In this document: positions 49,039 through 59,319 of the stretch, piece after piece
Layout: every line of letters starts with the position of its first letter
How positions within the stretch are numbered: the first letter of the stretch is position 1
Origin: Saccharolobus caldissimus
GTDB taxonomy: Archaea > Thermoproteota > Thermoprotei_A > Sulfolobales > Sulfolobaceae
DNA length: 64,000 nt
Assembly: GCF_020886315.1 (NCBI RefSeq)
Contig: NZ_AP025226.1
Span: forward strand, 558,001-622,000
Reading direction: 5' to 3'
Notes under the pieces: generated by a model
What the model was told of the DNA's origin: nothing
Seen by the model: the letters and a program-made list of their open reading frames with translations, nothing else
Databases searched by the model: none
Translations under genes and position numbers: made by a program

Positions 49039-50949
49039 GTGGCTTCGTCTAGTCGAATAAACATAGTATCTTCTATATATAATGAATTGAAAGATTTAGG
49101 AATAACTAGAATAGAGTATGAAGGACCTACAATAGCAGTATACGTTAAGAAACCCGCATTGGCAATAGAAAAAGGAGAAGTTGTAAAGAAATTAGCTAAA
49201 GATATTAAAAAAAGAATAATAATAAAGGCTGACCCTTCAGTAAGGAAAGACAAGAAAGAAGCTGTAGAGATAATAAAGAATCTAGTCCCTCAAGAAGCTC
49301 AAATTGTAGATATAAAATTTGATGAGGATCTTGGTGAAGTTTTAATAAAGGCAAAAAAACCTGGTTTAGTAATAGGTAAAGGAGGTTCATTACAACAAAA
49401 AATCTTTGCTGAAACTTTTTGGAAAGCCGAAATTGTAAGAGAACCTCCAATAAAATCTAGAACATATGACAGTATTTTAGAGCATATATATAACGAAACA
49501 GAATATAGAGCTAAAATATTAAAAATATTTGGAGAAAGAATACATAGAGAAACAGTGTTTGAAGATAAATACGTAAGGATAACTGCACTTGGGGGATTTC
49601 AAGAAGTCGGTAGATCAGCTGTATTAGTGGAAACACCAGAAAGCAAAGTTTTACTAGATGTAGGCTTAAATCCAAGTGCAAATATGTTTGGCGAAAAATT
49701 ATTCCCTAAATTAGATATAGAACAGTTAAGATTAGAAGATTTAGATGCAGTTGTAATCACCCATGCTCATCTTGACCATTGCGGAATGGTACCATTTCTC
49801 TTTAAGTACGGCTATGAGGGCCCAGTATATACAACTCCACCAACTAGAGACATTATGGCATTAATGCAATTAGACTCCCTAGATGTAGCCGAGAAAGAAG
49901 GAAAACCCTTACCATATTCCGCAAAGGAAGTTAGAAAAGAGTTATTACATACAATAACGTTAGATTATGGAGAAGTTACTGATATTGCGCCAGATATAAG
50001 ATTAACGTTCTACAATGCTGGACATATTTTAGGTTCTGCAATGGCTCACTTACACATAGGTGATGGGAAACATAACATAGTTTACACGGGCGACTTTAAG
50101 TTCGCTAGAACTAGATTACTAGATAAGGCTAATTCTGAATTTCCAAGAGTCGATACACTGATAATGGAAACTACATATGGAGCTCAAGAACAACCTAACA
50201 GAGAAGAATCAGAATTAGAATTATTAGAAATAATAAATAAGACCCTTAATAAGGGTGGAAAAGTTCTAATACCAGTATTAGCAGTAGGTCGAGGACAAGA
50301 AATAATGTTAATAATAAACGATTTCATGAAAAAGAAACTCATCCCAGAAGTTCCAGTATATATTACGGGATTAGTTGACGAAGTTACTGCGATACATAAT
50401 GCTTACCCTGAATGGTTAGGAAAAGAAGTAAGAGAGTCAATACTTTATAAAGATGAAAACCCATTCACGTCTGACTTTTTCAAAAGAATAGAGGGATATA
50501 GAGAAGACATAGCAAAAGGAGAACCTTCAATCATAATAGCAACATCTGGAATGTTAAATGGAGGACCTGCAGTAGAATTCTTTAAAGCGTTAGCACCAGA
50601 TCCTAGAAATGCTATCGTATTCGTAAGTTATCAAGCTGAAGGAACTTTAGGTAGAAAAGTCAGAGATGGTGCAAGAGAGGTACAAATAATTGACAGGGAT
50701 GGAAGAGTAGAGTCAATACAAATTCAAATGGAAGTTAAAGCTATTGAAGGCTTTTCTGGACATTCTGACAGAAGACAGCTGCTTAGCTTCTTAAAGAATA
50801 TCGAACCTAAACCCAAGAATATTATACTCAATCATGGAGAAGCTAGTTCAATACGGACCTTTGCGAATTTCATCAAAGAAGAGAATAGACTAGGTTATAG
50901 GGCAAACATCTATACTCCAAATATACTTGATAGCCTAAGGGTAGCCTAA
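49039..50949 (+). CDS. aCPSF1/FttA transcription-termination ribonuclease (KH and beta-CASP)
   Basis: The 636-residue protein has two N-terminal KH domains (to about residue 145, with [20 protein letters not shown]). A metallo-beta-lactamase core follows with [28 protein letters not shown] and a beta-CASP domain, ending [20 protein letters not shown] and LNHGEASS. It is the archaeal CPSF73 relative that cleaves nascent RNA and terminates transcription. GGTGA lies 5 nt before GTG 49039, so I choose that start over TTG 49027 and GTG 49030. tRNA-Val follows 44 nt after the stop. Confidence 0.95.
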   Translation: MASSSRINIVSSIYNELKDLGITRIEYEGPTIAVYVKKPALAIEKGEVVKKLAKDIKKRIIIKADPSVRKDKKEAVEIIKNLVPQEAQIVDIKFDEDLGEVLIKAKKPGLVIGKGGSLQQKIFAETFWKAEIVREPPIKSRTYDSILEHIYNETEYRAKILKIFGERIHRETVFEDKYVRITALGGFQEVGRSAVLVETPESKVLLDVGLNPSANMFGEKLFPKLDIEQLRLEDLDAVVITHAHLDHCGMVPFLFKYGYEGPVYTTPPTRDIMALMQLDSLDVAEKEGKPLPYSAKEVRKELLHTITLDYGEVTDIAPDIRLTFYNAGHILGSAMAHLHIGDGKHNIVYTGDFKFARTRLLDKANSEFPRVDTLIMETTYGAQEQPNREESELELLEIINKTLNKGGKVLIPVLAVGRGQEIMLIINDFMKKKLIPEVPVYITGLVDEVTAIHNAYPEWLGKEVRESILYKDENPFTSDFFKRIEGYREDIAKGEPSIIIATSGMLNGGPAVEFFKALAPDPRNAIVFVSYQAEGTLGRKVRDGAREVQIIDRDGRVESIQIQMEVKAIEGFSGHSDRRQLLSFLKNIEPKPKNIILNHGEASSIRTFANFIKEENRLGYRANIYTPNILDSLRVA

Positions 50950-50993
50950 TGGAAAAACTTTAAAACATCCAATATTTTACATAAAATGATTAA

Positions 50994-51592
<599 letters not shown>

Positions 51593-51677
51593 TGCGGGGG
51601 ACGGGATTTGAACCCGTGCAGGCCTTCGCCAGCAGGGCCTAAGCCTGCCCCCTTTGACCTAGCTCGGGCACCCCCGC
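51593..51677 (-). tRNA. tRNA-Leu(UAG)
   Basis: Minus-strand cloverleaf: acceptor GCGGGGG/CCCCCGC, anticodon stem GCAGG/CCTGC with loop CTTAGGC (anticodon TAG), a long variable arm TGGCGAAGGCCTG and T arm ACGGG-TTCAAAT-CCCGT. There is no intron, unlike its near-identical partner at 45231. Length is 85 nt including the discriminator. Confidence 0.96.
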
Positions 51678-51711
51678 ACTATAAAATAAGATAACTAAAG
51701 ATTTAAAAAAG

Positions 51712-51975
51712 CTAGTCCTTTACAGTCTCAAGTATAGATACTACATTCCATATTGAAATCCTGGCGTGTGTAGGCATATTAGGGTCTTGGCTTATATCTT
51801 CAAGAATTCCTATTGCATTTGCAGCCCTTACTGCAGGACTTAATGCTTGATCCTGTAAATTCCTTATAGCATCAGTTGCAGCTCTTCTGATGTTTCTTGG
51901 AACACTTGTATCATTGACAATTTTTTGTAATAAAATTACTGCCTGCTTTATCTTAGCTTCATTATCATAGGGCAT
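51712..51975 (-). CDS. UPF0147 family protein
   Basis: An 87-residue, all-helical acidic protein: [20 protein letters not shown] (about 9-28) and [20 protein letters not shown]. It matches the archaeal UPF0147 family, small helical-repeat proteins of unknown function. No cofactor or catalytic motif is present. It is probably a single-gene transcript; the divergent zinc-ribbon gene starts 56 nt away. I infer nothing about its function. Confidence 0.85.
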   Translation of the reverse strand: MPYDNEAKIKQAVILLQKIVNDTSVPRNIRRAATDAIRNLQDQALSPAVRAANAIGILEDISQDPNMPTHARISIWNVVSILETVKD

Positions 51976-52031
51976 TGATATGTTCCATCACCTCTATTTA
52001 CTTTTTAATATAGGGAGTTTAAGATTTATTT

Positions 52032-52388
52032 ATGAGTAATGAGCATGAGATAGGCGTTAAGAAAGCTGCGGAACTCTTAAGACAAGGCGCTACAATGCTA
52101 GAAGAAGCATGTCCTATATGTAAGATGCCACTTTTTAGGTTAAAAACTGGCGAAGTAGTATGCCCAGTACACGGGAAAGTATATATAGTAAAAAGTGATG
52201 AAGAAGAAAGGATAGTAAAAAGAAATCTAGAGCTAGATGAAATTGAGAATATTTTAATTGATGGATTATATGCCAATGCGAAAAAAATAAAAGAAGATCC
52301 TTCAGATTCAGAGGCAATACTTCAGGTTATAAGGTATTTAGATGCCTTAGAAAGGCTAAGGAGGATTAAACCAAGTAATTCTCAATAA
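52032..52388 (+). CDS. Sjogren/scleroderma autoantigen 1 family zinc-ribbon protein
   Basis: A 118-residue protein with an N-terminal helix ([20 protein letters not shown], about 9-28), then a zinc ribbon CPIC (27-30) and CPVHG, and a C-terminal helical region ([20 protein letters not shown]). It matches the archaeal homologues of human ZNRD2/p27. The function is unknown. It overlaps the convergent thymidylate kinase by 23 nt. Confidence 0.87.
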   Translation: MSNEHEIGVKKAAELLRQGATMLEEACPICKMPLFRLKTGEVVCPVHGKVYIVKSDEEERIVKRNLELDEIENILIDGLYANAKKIKEDPSDSEAILQVIRYLDALERLRRIKPSNSQ

Positions 52389-52935
52389 TTTTTATTGCTT
52401 GACGTAAAATCTCCTCCTTATTTTTAGTAGCATCTATCACATAAAAGCCATACTCTTTAGCTAACTCTAAATATTTTTCCCTTACTTTCTTTAAGCTATC
52501 AATTTTTTGCCTAAAATTGAATTTATCATTTTTTATTCTATTTATTGCAATCTCTATTGGTACATCAAGGAGAATTGTTAGATTAGGTTTCGGAAAATAA
52601 GAATTGACTAGCTTAATCCATTCTTTATCTAAACCTAATGCGCTTTGATATGCTATACTTGAAAAATAATATCTATCAAGAATTATTAAATCAACATCCT
52701 TTTTATTTGATATCCAACGAATATGCAATGCCCTATCTGCAGCGAAAAGCAAAGTTAGTAATAAAGGATCGTCCCAACCCACTTTCTCTATTAAATTTAT
52801 TATATCTGCAGAGAAAGGCTCTTGAGTAACTAATACTTTCAATCTTCTTTTAGATTCAAAATATTCTTTAAGTGCTAATGATAAAGTTGTCTTTCCAGAG
52901 CCATCTATCCCTTCTATTGCGATCAGCTTTTGCAT
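52366..52935 (-). CDS. tmk: thymidylate kinase
   Basis: The 189-residue P-loop kinase has [18 protein letters not shown] (about 5-22), TQEPF for the base region, and the DRY-type motif [13 protein letters not shown] (about 86-98). It phosphorylates dTMP to dTDP. Sulfolobales carry two tmk-like genes; this is one of them and its real activity may be divided with the other. It overlaps clp1 by 13 nt and so is the third gene of a run transcribed from near 54535. Confidence 0.9.
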   Translation of the reverse strand: MQKLIAIEGIDGSGKTTLSLALKEYFESKRRLKVLVTQEPFSADIINLIEKVGWDDPLLLTLLFAADRALHIRWISNKKDVDLIILDRYYFSSIAYQSALGLDKEWIKLVNSYFPKPNLTILLDVPIEIAINRIKNDKFNFRQKIDSLKKVREKYLELAKEYGFYVIDATKNKEEILRQAIKIIENYLV

Positions 52936-54005
52936 TTTCTAAATCTAATTCTTCTTTCCTCAAATTTATCATTTAAGCTAATATAACCTAGCATAACTCC
53001 AGTAAAATCGCTAGTTTTAGATAAAACATTTACGTAATTATCCCTTAAGTCCTTTAATAAAGCAGCCCCTATAATCTCACCGTCTTTTATAATACCTAAT
53101 AGAGCACCCTTTAAAGTATCTAAATCTATATAATAACCTATACAAGGCTCTTCAGAAATTAGTTGAACGTAATCCCCCCACGCAAAATATAGTATATCTG
53201 AAATCTTAGAACCTATAAGATTTTCAGCTGATATTTTAACCTCTTTAGCTTCGTTAAAATATTTCCTATATTTGGAGATTCTATGTATTTTTCTAGCATA
53301 ACGATCTTTACGCAAATCTATTCTTTTTAATAATACAGTTCTATTTCTATAATTTGAAGGTAATAAATCCTTAATTTTATTATCGAAAATAACTATATAA
53401 TCTGGGTCTATAAGATAAATAAGTTCAAATTTATGTAACATAGCCTTAAAGCCGTTTATCCAACCATCAGTATCTATTATTGTTAAACTTTCTTGAGGTA
53501 CAGTTTCATAAAGTCTGAGAATCTTATTTACATGAAGTCTAGGATTTACCGAGGGAGTTATATCACCGAAAAAATCTATTCTATCAAAACCTTTATCCTC
53601 TAAGCTGAGAGATCTATCTCTAGGTTTTAACGCTGCTATAAAGGCTGGTAAAAATAAGGTTGATTGACCTACGTCCGCATCTAATATCATCACATGGGGA
53701 AACGAAATATTCGAAAGTAATGTAGCAAAATAAGTCTTCCCAGAATCAGTATCCCCTAAAAGAATAACCGTTCCACCTGTCGAGAATATCTCTTGTGCTT
53801 TTTCATCCCAATTTAACGATAGATTAGAGTTTATAATTTTACAGTCCATCTCCATTTTAGTATTCTCGTTGTAAACTATAGTATACGTTTTTTTATCATA
53901 TATAGTAATACTTTCTCCTTTTTGTAGATCAATTCCAATTATTTTAATTTGACCATCTATTACTTTTAATTTACAAGGCCCCTCAATTATTAATTCCTTA
54001 TTCAT
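52923..54005 (-). CDS. Clp1/Grc3-type polynucleotide 5'-hydroxyl kinase
   Basis: A 360-residue protein with an N-terminal beta domain, a P-loop VILLGDTDSGKTYFATLL (about 79-96), and the Clp1-like VMILDADVGQSTLFLPAFIA (about 105-124) that is the Walker B/clasp region. Archaeal Clp1 phosphorylates the 5'-OH of RNA or DNA; in eukaryotes it joins tRNA splicing and mRNA 3' processing. It is coupled to its upstream neighbour by a 4-nt overlap. The C-terminal domain (IGYYIDLDTLKGALLGII) also fits the family. Confidence 0.88.
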   Translation of the reverse strand: MNKELIIEGPCKLKVIDGQIKIIGIDLQKGESITIYDKKTYTIVYNENTKMEMDCKIINSNLSLNWDEKAQEIFSTGGTVILLGDTDSGKTYFATLLSNISFPHVMILDADVGQSTLFLPAFIAALKPRDRSLSLEDKGFDRIDFFGDITPSVNPRLHVNKILRLYETVPQESLTIIDTDGWINGFKAMLHKFELIYLIDPDYIVIFDNKIKDLLPSNYRNRTVLLKRIDLRKDRYARKIHRISKYRKYFNEAKEVKISAENLIGSKISDILYFAWGDYVQLISEEPCIGYYIDLDTLKGALLGIIKDGEIIGAALLKDLRDNYVNVLSKTSDFTGVMLGYISLNDKFEERRIRFRKCKS

Positions 54006-54535
54006 GAAGATGCCCTTAGAGCTATACTATAAGCTGCACGTAAGTCTTTGTCTTTTATTTGATTAAAATGTGTTTTTATATTTGTATGCTTTTCATCGAC
54101 ATCTCTTACATTTTCATATTTTCTAGATAAAATATCAAAAATTTGCCTTCCGTATTTATTACCAATTCCTACGCCTATAATTTTTCTTTTAGCAGGATAT
54201 GTAAGTAAAATCTCATCTATTAATTGTAATAATTTCTCTAAATTGTTTGCTCTCCTAAATTCTATTAACTCTCCGTCAATTAAAACAACTATAGTTAGAT
54301 AGGATGAATTAGTATCTATACCAATAAGTAATTCATTAAATTCTTGTTTTCCTCTACTTAAAGCTACTATATAACCAACGTACTTTAGAATTTCCTTCTT
54401 ATCATTTATCTTTTCTATTCTTACCTTTATTTCACCATTATCAGTTACTCTTACATTTCTTTTTCTTAATTCAATTAAAAGATCTTTATAAATCTTTGGC
54501 GAGTCCGTTAAGATTGTTACATTTTTTATATTCAC
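54002..54535 (-). CDS. conserved unknown protein with RuvC/RNase H-like signature
   Basis: A 177-residue protein that I do not recognise by name. The centre reads LLIGIDTNSSYLTIVVLIDG (about 69-88), a first strand with Asp as in RNase H-fold enzymes. IIGVGIGNKYGRQIFD (about 119-134) resembles the second strand, and KDKDLRAAYSIALRA near the end gives a possible final acidic site. This is the RuvC/YqgF pattern. The N-terminal 60 residues form an alpha/beta module. It leads an operon with clp1 and tmk and is divergent from a RadA paralog, so a role in nucleic acid repair or RNA metabolism is likely. GTG start. Confidence 0.55.
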   Translation of the reverse strand: MNIKNVTILTDSPKIYKDLLIELRKRNVRVTDNGEIKVRIEKINDKKEILKYVGYIVALSRGKQEFNELLIGIDTNSSYLTIVVLIDGELIEFRRANNLEKLLQLIDEILLTYPAKRKIIGVGIGNKYGRQIFDILSRKYENVRDVDEKHTNIKTHFNQIKDKDLRAAYSIALRASS

Positions 54536-54567
54536 ATGTATATTGTTTAGTTAGTGAGATATAAACT
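54536..54567. promoter_or_regulatory. overlapping divergent promoters of the RNase H-like operon and RadA paralog
   Basis: In this 32-nt gap, TGTATATT is centred about 28 nt before TTG 54568, and on the other strand TTTATATC is centred about 27 nt before GTG 54535. Each TATA box lies on or next to the opposite gene's start, so the two promoters should compete. Confidence 0.5.
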
Positions 54568-55095
54568 TTGAATTTATCCTCATTTGTGTTTGAAAGGGGA
54601 AATTTTGTATCCATATATGGCGGGGCTGGAGTTGGAAAGACTATTCTCTCATTACAGCTTGTATTAGATATTAGACCTTCAATATATATATCTACAGAGG
54701 GAGTTATATTTGAGGCTAGATTAGAAAAAATTAACATAGGTAAAGGAGTTCATTTTGCATCAGTAAATAGTAATGAAGAACTTTATAGTTCTATTTTAAC
54801 TGCTATGAAATATGAACCTAAACTCCTAGTTATAGATACGATTAATAGATTTTATAGATACGAAAGAAATCTACAAAAATTTCTAAAAATATTAGTTACT
54901 TTAAAAGCAATCTCTGATTTAAATATAAAAATATTGCTTACATGGCAAATGTCCTTTAACAATAAAGTTGCTGGGGAAAAGTTAATGAGGCAATTATCTG
55001 ATGATGTATTGAGAATGTCAAAAAATTATATTATAGGAAATCTCAGAAAATGCAAGTTTAAAATAACGGATAGAGGTGTTATAGGTTGTCTGTAA
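54568..55095 (+). CDS. RadA paralog (recombinase-like, Sso0777 type)
   Basis: A 175-residue RecA-fold protein with Walker [19 protein letters not shown] (about 14-31) and Walker [15 protein letters not shown] (about 85-98). It lacks the N-terminal DNA-binding domain of RadA. Its position next to carS, mcm and orc1-2 matches that of the Sulfolobus paralog Sso0777, one of the aRadC-type proteins that assist RadA in recombinational repair. The alternative is a KaiC-like ATPase. TTG start; leaderless by TATA spacing. Confidence 0.82.
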   Translation: MNLSSFVFERGNFVSIYGGAGVGKTILSLQLVLDIRPSIYISTEGVIFEARLEKINIGKGVHFASVNSNEELYSSILTAMKYEPKLLVIDTINRFYRYERNLQKFLKILVTLKAISDLNIKILLTWQMSFNNKVAGEKLMRQLSDDVLRMSKNYIIGNLRKCKFKITDRGVIGCL

Positions 55096-55589
55096 TTTAT
55101 AATTTACTCATAGCTTTACTAATTTACTTACCAGCATTTGTTGCGAATGGAAGTGCACCCTTCATTAAAAATGGTACTCCAATAGATCTAAAGAAGGAGT
55201 TCATAGATGGTAAAAGAATATTTGGTGATGGAAAAACCTTTGAGGGGCTATTAATTGCATTAACATTTGGTACTACAATTGGAGTAATTTTAACTAGAAT
55301 ATTTAATAATTTTAACTGGATTTTAATCTCTTTTATAGAATCTTTATTCGCAATGATAGGAGATATGATAGGAGCTTTTATAAAAAGACGTATCGGCATA
55401 CCTAGAGGAGGCAGAGCGTTAGGTCTTGATCAGCTAGATTTTATTTTAGGCTCATCTTTAGCACTTTTAATAATGCATGTTAGCTTATTATGGTATCAAT
55501 TTTTATTTATTTGTGGAATAGCTTTTTTACTTCATCAACTTACTAATTATATTGCCTATATGTTAAAAGTTAAAAATGTCCCCTGGTGA
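55086..55589 (+). CDS. carS: CDP-archaeol synthase
   Basis: A 167-residue membrane protein with four or five helices and the CarS loops [20 protein letters not shown] (about 19-38), [20 protein letters not shown], and [20 protein letters not shown] (about 102-121). The enzyme transfers CMP from CTP to the unsaturated archaetidic acid, giving CDP-archaeol. It starts inside the radA-paralog gene (10-nt overlap) and ends at the ribosome binding site of the next gene. The same lipid pathway begins with EgsA at 47903-48958. Confidence 0.94.
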   Translation: MSVIYNLLIALLIYLPAFVANGSAPFIKNGTPIDLKKEFIDGKRIFGDGKTFEGLLIALTFGTTIGVILTRIFNNFNWILISFIESLFAMIGDMIGAFIKRRIGIPRGGRALGLDQLDFILGSSLALLIMHVSLLWYQFLFICGIAFLLHQLTNYIAYMLKVKNVPW

Positions 55590-55597
55590 TATTAGAT

Positions 55598-55927
55598 ATG
55601 CCAAAAAGGTATAGTAGGTTGTATAATGAAGTTATAAATAGTTATGTAATTTTAGTATTGATATTTATATTAATTATTGGTATTCTGGGCGTAATAGCGT
55701 TTCCTTATTACATCTCACCGCTAAATAATGGGCAAGCAATAAATAGTGCAGGTTACCTTGCACTAGGAATATTAGTAGTAATATTCTTATTACTTGGTAT
55801 ATATTTCATGGATAGGAATGAACACGGTTTAGGTGCTATGACCATTTTAATATCATTAATAATTTTAGTCATAGTTATTTGGAGTCTATATGGATTTAAT
55901 GCCGTAAAATCTATATTTGGGATTTAA
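55598..55927 (+). CDS. small three-helix membrane protein, unknown function
   Basis: From ATG 55598 this protein has 109 residues (MPKRYSRLYNEVINSYVILV). Three hydrophobic segments lie near 17-38, 52-72 and 80-100. A GTG twelve bases upstream lies within GGTGAT, the probable ribosome binding site, so I do not use it. I do not recognise a family. It is co-transcribed with carS and a 72-residue protein, in a conserved stretch leading up to mcm; a membrane role is all that can be said. Confidence 0.75.
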   Translation: MPKRYSRLYNEVINSYVILVLIFILIIGILGVIAFPYYISPLNNGQAINSAGYLALGILVVIFLLLGIYFMDRNEHGLGAMTILISLIILVIVIWSLYGFNAVKSIFGI

Positions 55928-55938
55928 GATGTAAACCT

Positions 55939-56157
55939 ATGGATCCAATAAAAGTAAAACTTTCCACGGGAAGAGAAATTGAAATAAACGATGATGTAAT
56001 ATCAGTACTTAATGAATACGTAAGGACACAAATTACCTTAGAAGAATTAGCAAAGAGATTAGGATTGTCTGGATGGGAAGAAGCTTATGAACTTATTAAA
56101 CTAGTACCGGCATGGATAATGTGGACTCCATTACCGATATATAAGAAACTAGTTTAG
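55939..56157 (+). CDS. small conserved 72-residue protein, HTH-like
   Basis: A 72-residue protein: MDPIKVKLSTGREIEINDDV, then SVLNEYVRTQITLEELAKRL (about 22-41), which reads like a helix-turn-helix, and a tail WIMWTPLPIYKKLV rich in Trp and Pro. I do not recognise a named family. It lies 11 nt after the membrane protein gene and converges on mcm with a 4-nt overlap. Its constant neighbourhood would suggest a link to replication or lipid synthesis, but this is only context. Confidence 0.65.
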   Translation: MDPIKVKLSTGREIEINDDVISVLNEYVRTQITLEELAKRLGLSGWEEAYELIKLVPAWIMWTPLPIYKKLV

Positions 56158-58211
56158 ACTTTTTTGTAACATTCGGGTTTAGCTTCATAAATTATACCAC
56201 TTTTCCTCATATCAACTACTAGTTTTTCAACGTTTGATTTCTCTATCCCTATTTGTTGTGCCTCTTTTATTATTTCCTTAAGTCTAGCACATTCTGAACT
56301 ACTAGTTAAACTATCTATTATTTCTAAAACTTTCATCATCTTTTCCCTAGCACTTTTAGGTTTGCCGGTCATTATTGTATCTATATCTATCTTTCCACTT
56401 TCAATATCTACACCAACACTTTCTAAAAATATCCTCATAATATTTATAGCCCTTTCAGCGTCTTCCCTAGTAACTAAAGGCTTAAGTGCCATTCTAGCAT
56501 ATGCCTCAGATATTCTTATTAATGCCTCTAATTGTCTAGGTGTTATTAGTATTGGACTATCTGGATTTTCTGCACTTTTCTTTCTCATCTCTACAAAGAA
56601 ATCTACAATCAATTTTTTTGCCTCATCAGTAATTTTTGGATTCACATATTTTCTGGCATATGCGATATATTTCTTTAGCAGCTCAATGTCTATAATATTT
56701 TTTGTAACTTTACCTGCATGAACATCAACTATATAATTAGCCAGTTCCTTATCTTGCTCTCCCGGTTGATCTCTTAATATAAATATTAAATCAAATCTAG
56801 ATAAAATCGTAGTAGGCAAATTAATATTATCAGAAACAGGCCTTTCTGCAATATATCTTCCAAATTTTGGATTTCCAGCTGCTATCACTGAAGCTCTAGC
56901 GTTAAGTTTAGCCACTATTCCAGCTTTAGCTATTGACACAGTTTGTTGCTCCATAGCTTCATGAATAGAGACTCTATCTTCTTCTCTCATTTTATCTATC
57001 TCATCTATTACCGCTACACCTCCATCAGCAAGAACTAATGCACCAGCCTCTAAGTAATAATCTCCAGTTCCTTTTTCTCTCACTACAGCAGCTGTTAATC
57101 CAGCTGCTGTAGAACCTTTTCCAGTAGTATATATAGCTCTAGGAGCTACTCTAGCCACGAATTGAAGCATTTGCGATTTTGCAGTTCCAGGATCACCTAT
57201 TATTAGAACATGAATATCCCCTCTAATTCTAGAATCTGGCTGATTTTTGGGTACTCCTCCAAATAGTGCTAACGCTAAGGCCTCCTTTATTTCCCAATGA
57301 CCATAGATTGACGGTGCTATGGATGCTATAATTCTTTCTCTTATCCAAGGATCTTTAGCCAATTCCTTTATTCTCTTTTCATCTTCTTCAGAAATGGTAA
57401 CTTCGTCTAAGACCTTTTGAGACACTTCTATACTATTGACCTTCATATAAATATCGAATACTGCTTTTGCCCCTCTTTTAATTTGTGAATCTTGCTTTAT
57501 CTCTAAAATCCCAGTTACCTTAACCCTATCACCTGGCCTAGCTGAATCTACTAAATCATCCTCTAATATTATCTCTAGTTGTCTTGGTAACTGACCTGAA
57601 GGTACCTCTTCTGGTCTTTCTTGAATTACGGCTTTTTGCCAGTCTACTAGTTTAGTCTTTTCTGGTATTAATTTAAATTGCCCAGGTTTACCACACTTAG
57701 GACAAACTGTTGGCATTTCTAATATTTCTGGCATTTCACCGTCTTCTGGCCATTCAAATTCCTGCATGCAATCTGGATGCAAATGTTTAAACGTAGCTTT
57801 ATATACCCTTTCCTTTATAGGAGTAGCCTTTACTAATATTCCATCAATAGCCACTAATTTATTTATATCAGAGCTTCTTATTTTCCTTAATTGAGATATT
57901 TTTGGTATATTTACTATCCTAACATGAACTCTATCGACTTCTTTCTCATATGTAGGATCCAGTTGCAATAAATAGTCATATAGTGCGCCCTCTAGAATAG
58001 GTAGTATAGATTTAGTATTATTTACTATTTGATCTGCTAAATTTTCATTAAAAGAAAGGAGATCGTTAAATTCAATTATAATACTTTTTTTCCTATATGC
58101 TATCATTTCGTTTATTTTTTCTACATACTTAATCTTTCCTCTATCATCCTTAAAACTAGTTAAAAACTCTATAAAAAGATCTCTATAATCAATTTGCTTA
58201 GGAACTTCCAA
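56154..58211 (-). CDS. mcm: replicative DNA helicase MCM
   Basis: The 685-residue protein has an N-terminal DNA-binding part with a zinc site (HPDC, then CPKCGKPGQF), the AAA+ core with Walker A VLIIGDPGTAKSQMLQFVAR, Walker B ADGGVAVIDEIDKM, and the arginine finger LSRFDLIF, and a C-terminal winged helix. The homohexamer unwinds DNA 3'-5'. It is co-transcribed after gins23 (14-nt overlap), matching the CMG partnership with GINS and RecJ/Cdc45. Normal length for Sulfolobales. Confidence 0.97.
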   Translation of the reverse strand: MEVPKQIDYRDLFIEFLTSFKDDRGKIKYVEKINEMIAYRKKSIIIEFNDLLSFNENLADQIVNNTKSILPILEGALYDYLLQLDPTYEKEVDRVHVRIVNIPKISQLRKIRSSDINKLVAIDGILVKATPIKERVYKATFKHLHPDCMQEFEWPEDGEMPEILEMPTVCPKCGKPGQFKLIPEKTKLVDWQKAVIQERPEEVPSGQLPRQLEIILEDDLVDSARPGDRVKVTGILEIKQDSQIKRGAKAVFDIYMKVNSIEVSQKVLDEVTISEEDEKRIKELAKDPWIRERIIASIAPSIYGHWEIKEALALALFGGVPKNQPDSRIRGDIHVLIIGDPGTAKSQMLQFVARVAPRAIYTTGKGSTAAGLTAAVVREKGTGDYYLEAGALVLADGGVAVIDEIDKMREEDRVSIHEAMEQQTVSIAKAGIVAKLNARASVIAAGNPKFGRYIAERPVSDNINLPTTILSRFDLIFILRDQPGEQDKELANYIVDVHAGKVTKNIIDIELLKKYIAYARKYVNPKITDEAKKLIVDFFVEMRKKSAENPDSPILITPRQLEALIRISEAYARMALKPLVTREDAERAINIMRIFLESVGVDIESGKIDIDTIMTGKPKSAREKMMKVLEIIDSLTSSSECARLKEIIKEAQQIGIEKSNVEKLVVDMRKSGIIYEAKPECYKKV

Positions 58212-58737
58212 TTATGTCACCGTATAATTCCCTAATAATTTGTCTTATTACAGTATAAATTAAAAGCTCTTCTTCTGTCATACTATTTATAATATTCTGG
58301 TCACTTATATCGAGAAAGGCTAGTTGGACTATTTTCCTTGACCTTATTTTAAATATTTCATTAATCATAGCTATAGATTTTCTAAATTTCTCAATATTTT
58401 CAATATTATTGTCCTTTTTAAGTGATTCTAGATAAAATCTTATTTTCTGAAAATAATCTCTACTTAATGGTACAAGTGATGCTGGTGTATTAACATTTTG
58501 CCTTTCTTGAAATAAAATTCTACCTAAATCTTCTACTCCTACTGTATCTGTAATTTTTACTACATTTCTTTTTTCTAAAATATTAGCTAGCCAATAAGGT
58601 AGTTCATCTTCACTACCCTTAATTAATTCCACATGACCTAACGTAATAGAATTCCCATTCCAATCATCTAAAACTATAACCCTACGCTTATAAAGGCTAG
58701 ATAGTCTTTTAATAGCCTTAAGCTTAATCTCAATCAC
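58198..58737 (-). CDS. gins23: GINS complex subunit Gins23
   Basis: A 179-residue protein with the B domain first, RVIVLDDWNGNSITLGHVEL (about 19-38) and ELPYWLANILEKRNVVKITD, followed by the helical A domain. This B-then-A order characterises the Gins23 class. With Gins15 it forms the archaeal GINS tetramer, which binds MCM and activates the helicase. The order gins23-mcm is conserved in Sulfolobales. The start is GTG 58737, 34 nt from the divergent THUMP gene. Confidence 0.9.
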   Translation of the reverse strand: MIEIKLKAIKRLSSLYKRRVIVLDDWNGNSITLGHVELIKGSEDELPYWLANILEKRNVVKITDTVGVEDLGRILFQERQNVNTPASLVPLSRDYFQKIRFYLESLKKDNNIENIEKFRKSIAMINEIFKIRSRKIVQLAFLDISDQNIINSMTEEELLIYTVIRQIIRELYGDIIGSS

Positions 58738-58771
58738 AATCTTTTTTCTTTATTACTAAAACTTATAACTA

Positions 58772-59284
58772 ATGGAGTCTAACGTTAAATGCCTCATAAC
58801 AACTAAACCCAATAAAGGCAAAAAGTGTATAAATGAGATACTTAATAGGCTATTAACAAAGGATATAAACGCTAAAGTAATAGAATACATAAATAATATA
58901 TTGTTAGTATATTCTAACTTAGATCCGATGATAATTTATGGTTTACTTATATCTTCACCGCCTTCATGCGCTGAAAAAATTTTCCCGTTTCATCTAATTT
59001 TGGAGAAAGATGAGAAAAAAATAATTAGCGAGACAATGAATTTTATGATAAATAAATTTAAGAATATTAAGACGTTTTTTGTAAGATGTTATAATAGAGG
59101 AGGAGAAATAAATTGTAGAACAATAGAGATGGGAATTGGAATTAGCTTAAGAAATTTTCTAATTGTAGATTTTAAAAACCCAGATATAATAATATATGTA
59201 AATATTCTTAAAGAATTCGTTGGTATTTCATTTTTGAAAAAGGGGCAAGAAAAGTTTCAGTTAACCCTCTCACACAAAATATAA
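58772..59284 (+). CDS. THUMP-domain RNA-binding protein
   Basis: A 170-residue protein whose C-terminal half reads KTFFVRCYNRGGEINCRTIE and then IGISLRNFLIVDFKNPDIII (about 129-148), the core of a THUMP domain. No catalytic domain is attached. Stand-alone THUMP proteins act as tRNA-binding partners, for example in tRNA acetylation (Tan1-like). Here the partner is unknown. Its last 32 nt contain the ANTTTC element that I assign to the orc1-2 promoter. The start is a leaderless-type ATG. Confidence 0.75.
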   Translation: MESNVKCLITTKPNKGKKCINEILNRLLTKDINAKVIEYINNILLVYSNLDPMIIYGLLISSPPSCAEKIFPFHLILEKDEKKIISETMNFMINKFKNIKTFFVRCYNRGGEINCRTIEMGIGISLRNFLIVDFKNPDIIIYVNILKEFVGISFLKKGQEKFQLTLSHKI

Positions 59285-59285
59285 A
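59253..59285 (+). promoter_or_regulatory. predicted damage-responsive promoter of orc1-2
   Basis: AGTTTCAGTTAA starts at 59253, within the end of the THUMP gene. AAATATAAAG (about 59277-59285) is a good TATA box. This predicts transcription from near 59308, a 12-nt leader with GGGG, and translation from TTG 59320. The 12-mer shares 11 of 12 bases with the one upstream of cedA1 (5825-5814, minus). Orc1-2 is known to bind ANTTTC, so self-regulation is possible. Confidence 0.6.
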
Positions 59286-59319
59286 GTAATACCACATAAT
59301 TTAGATAGGGGTAAAAGTT

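Noticed and set aside
49027-49253. Antisense ORFs within fttA and similar shadows in other genes
   Set aside because: They lie opposite strongly conserved coding sequence, lack ribosome binding sites and have low-complexity translations.
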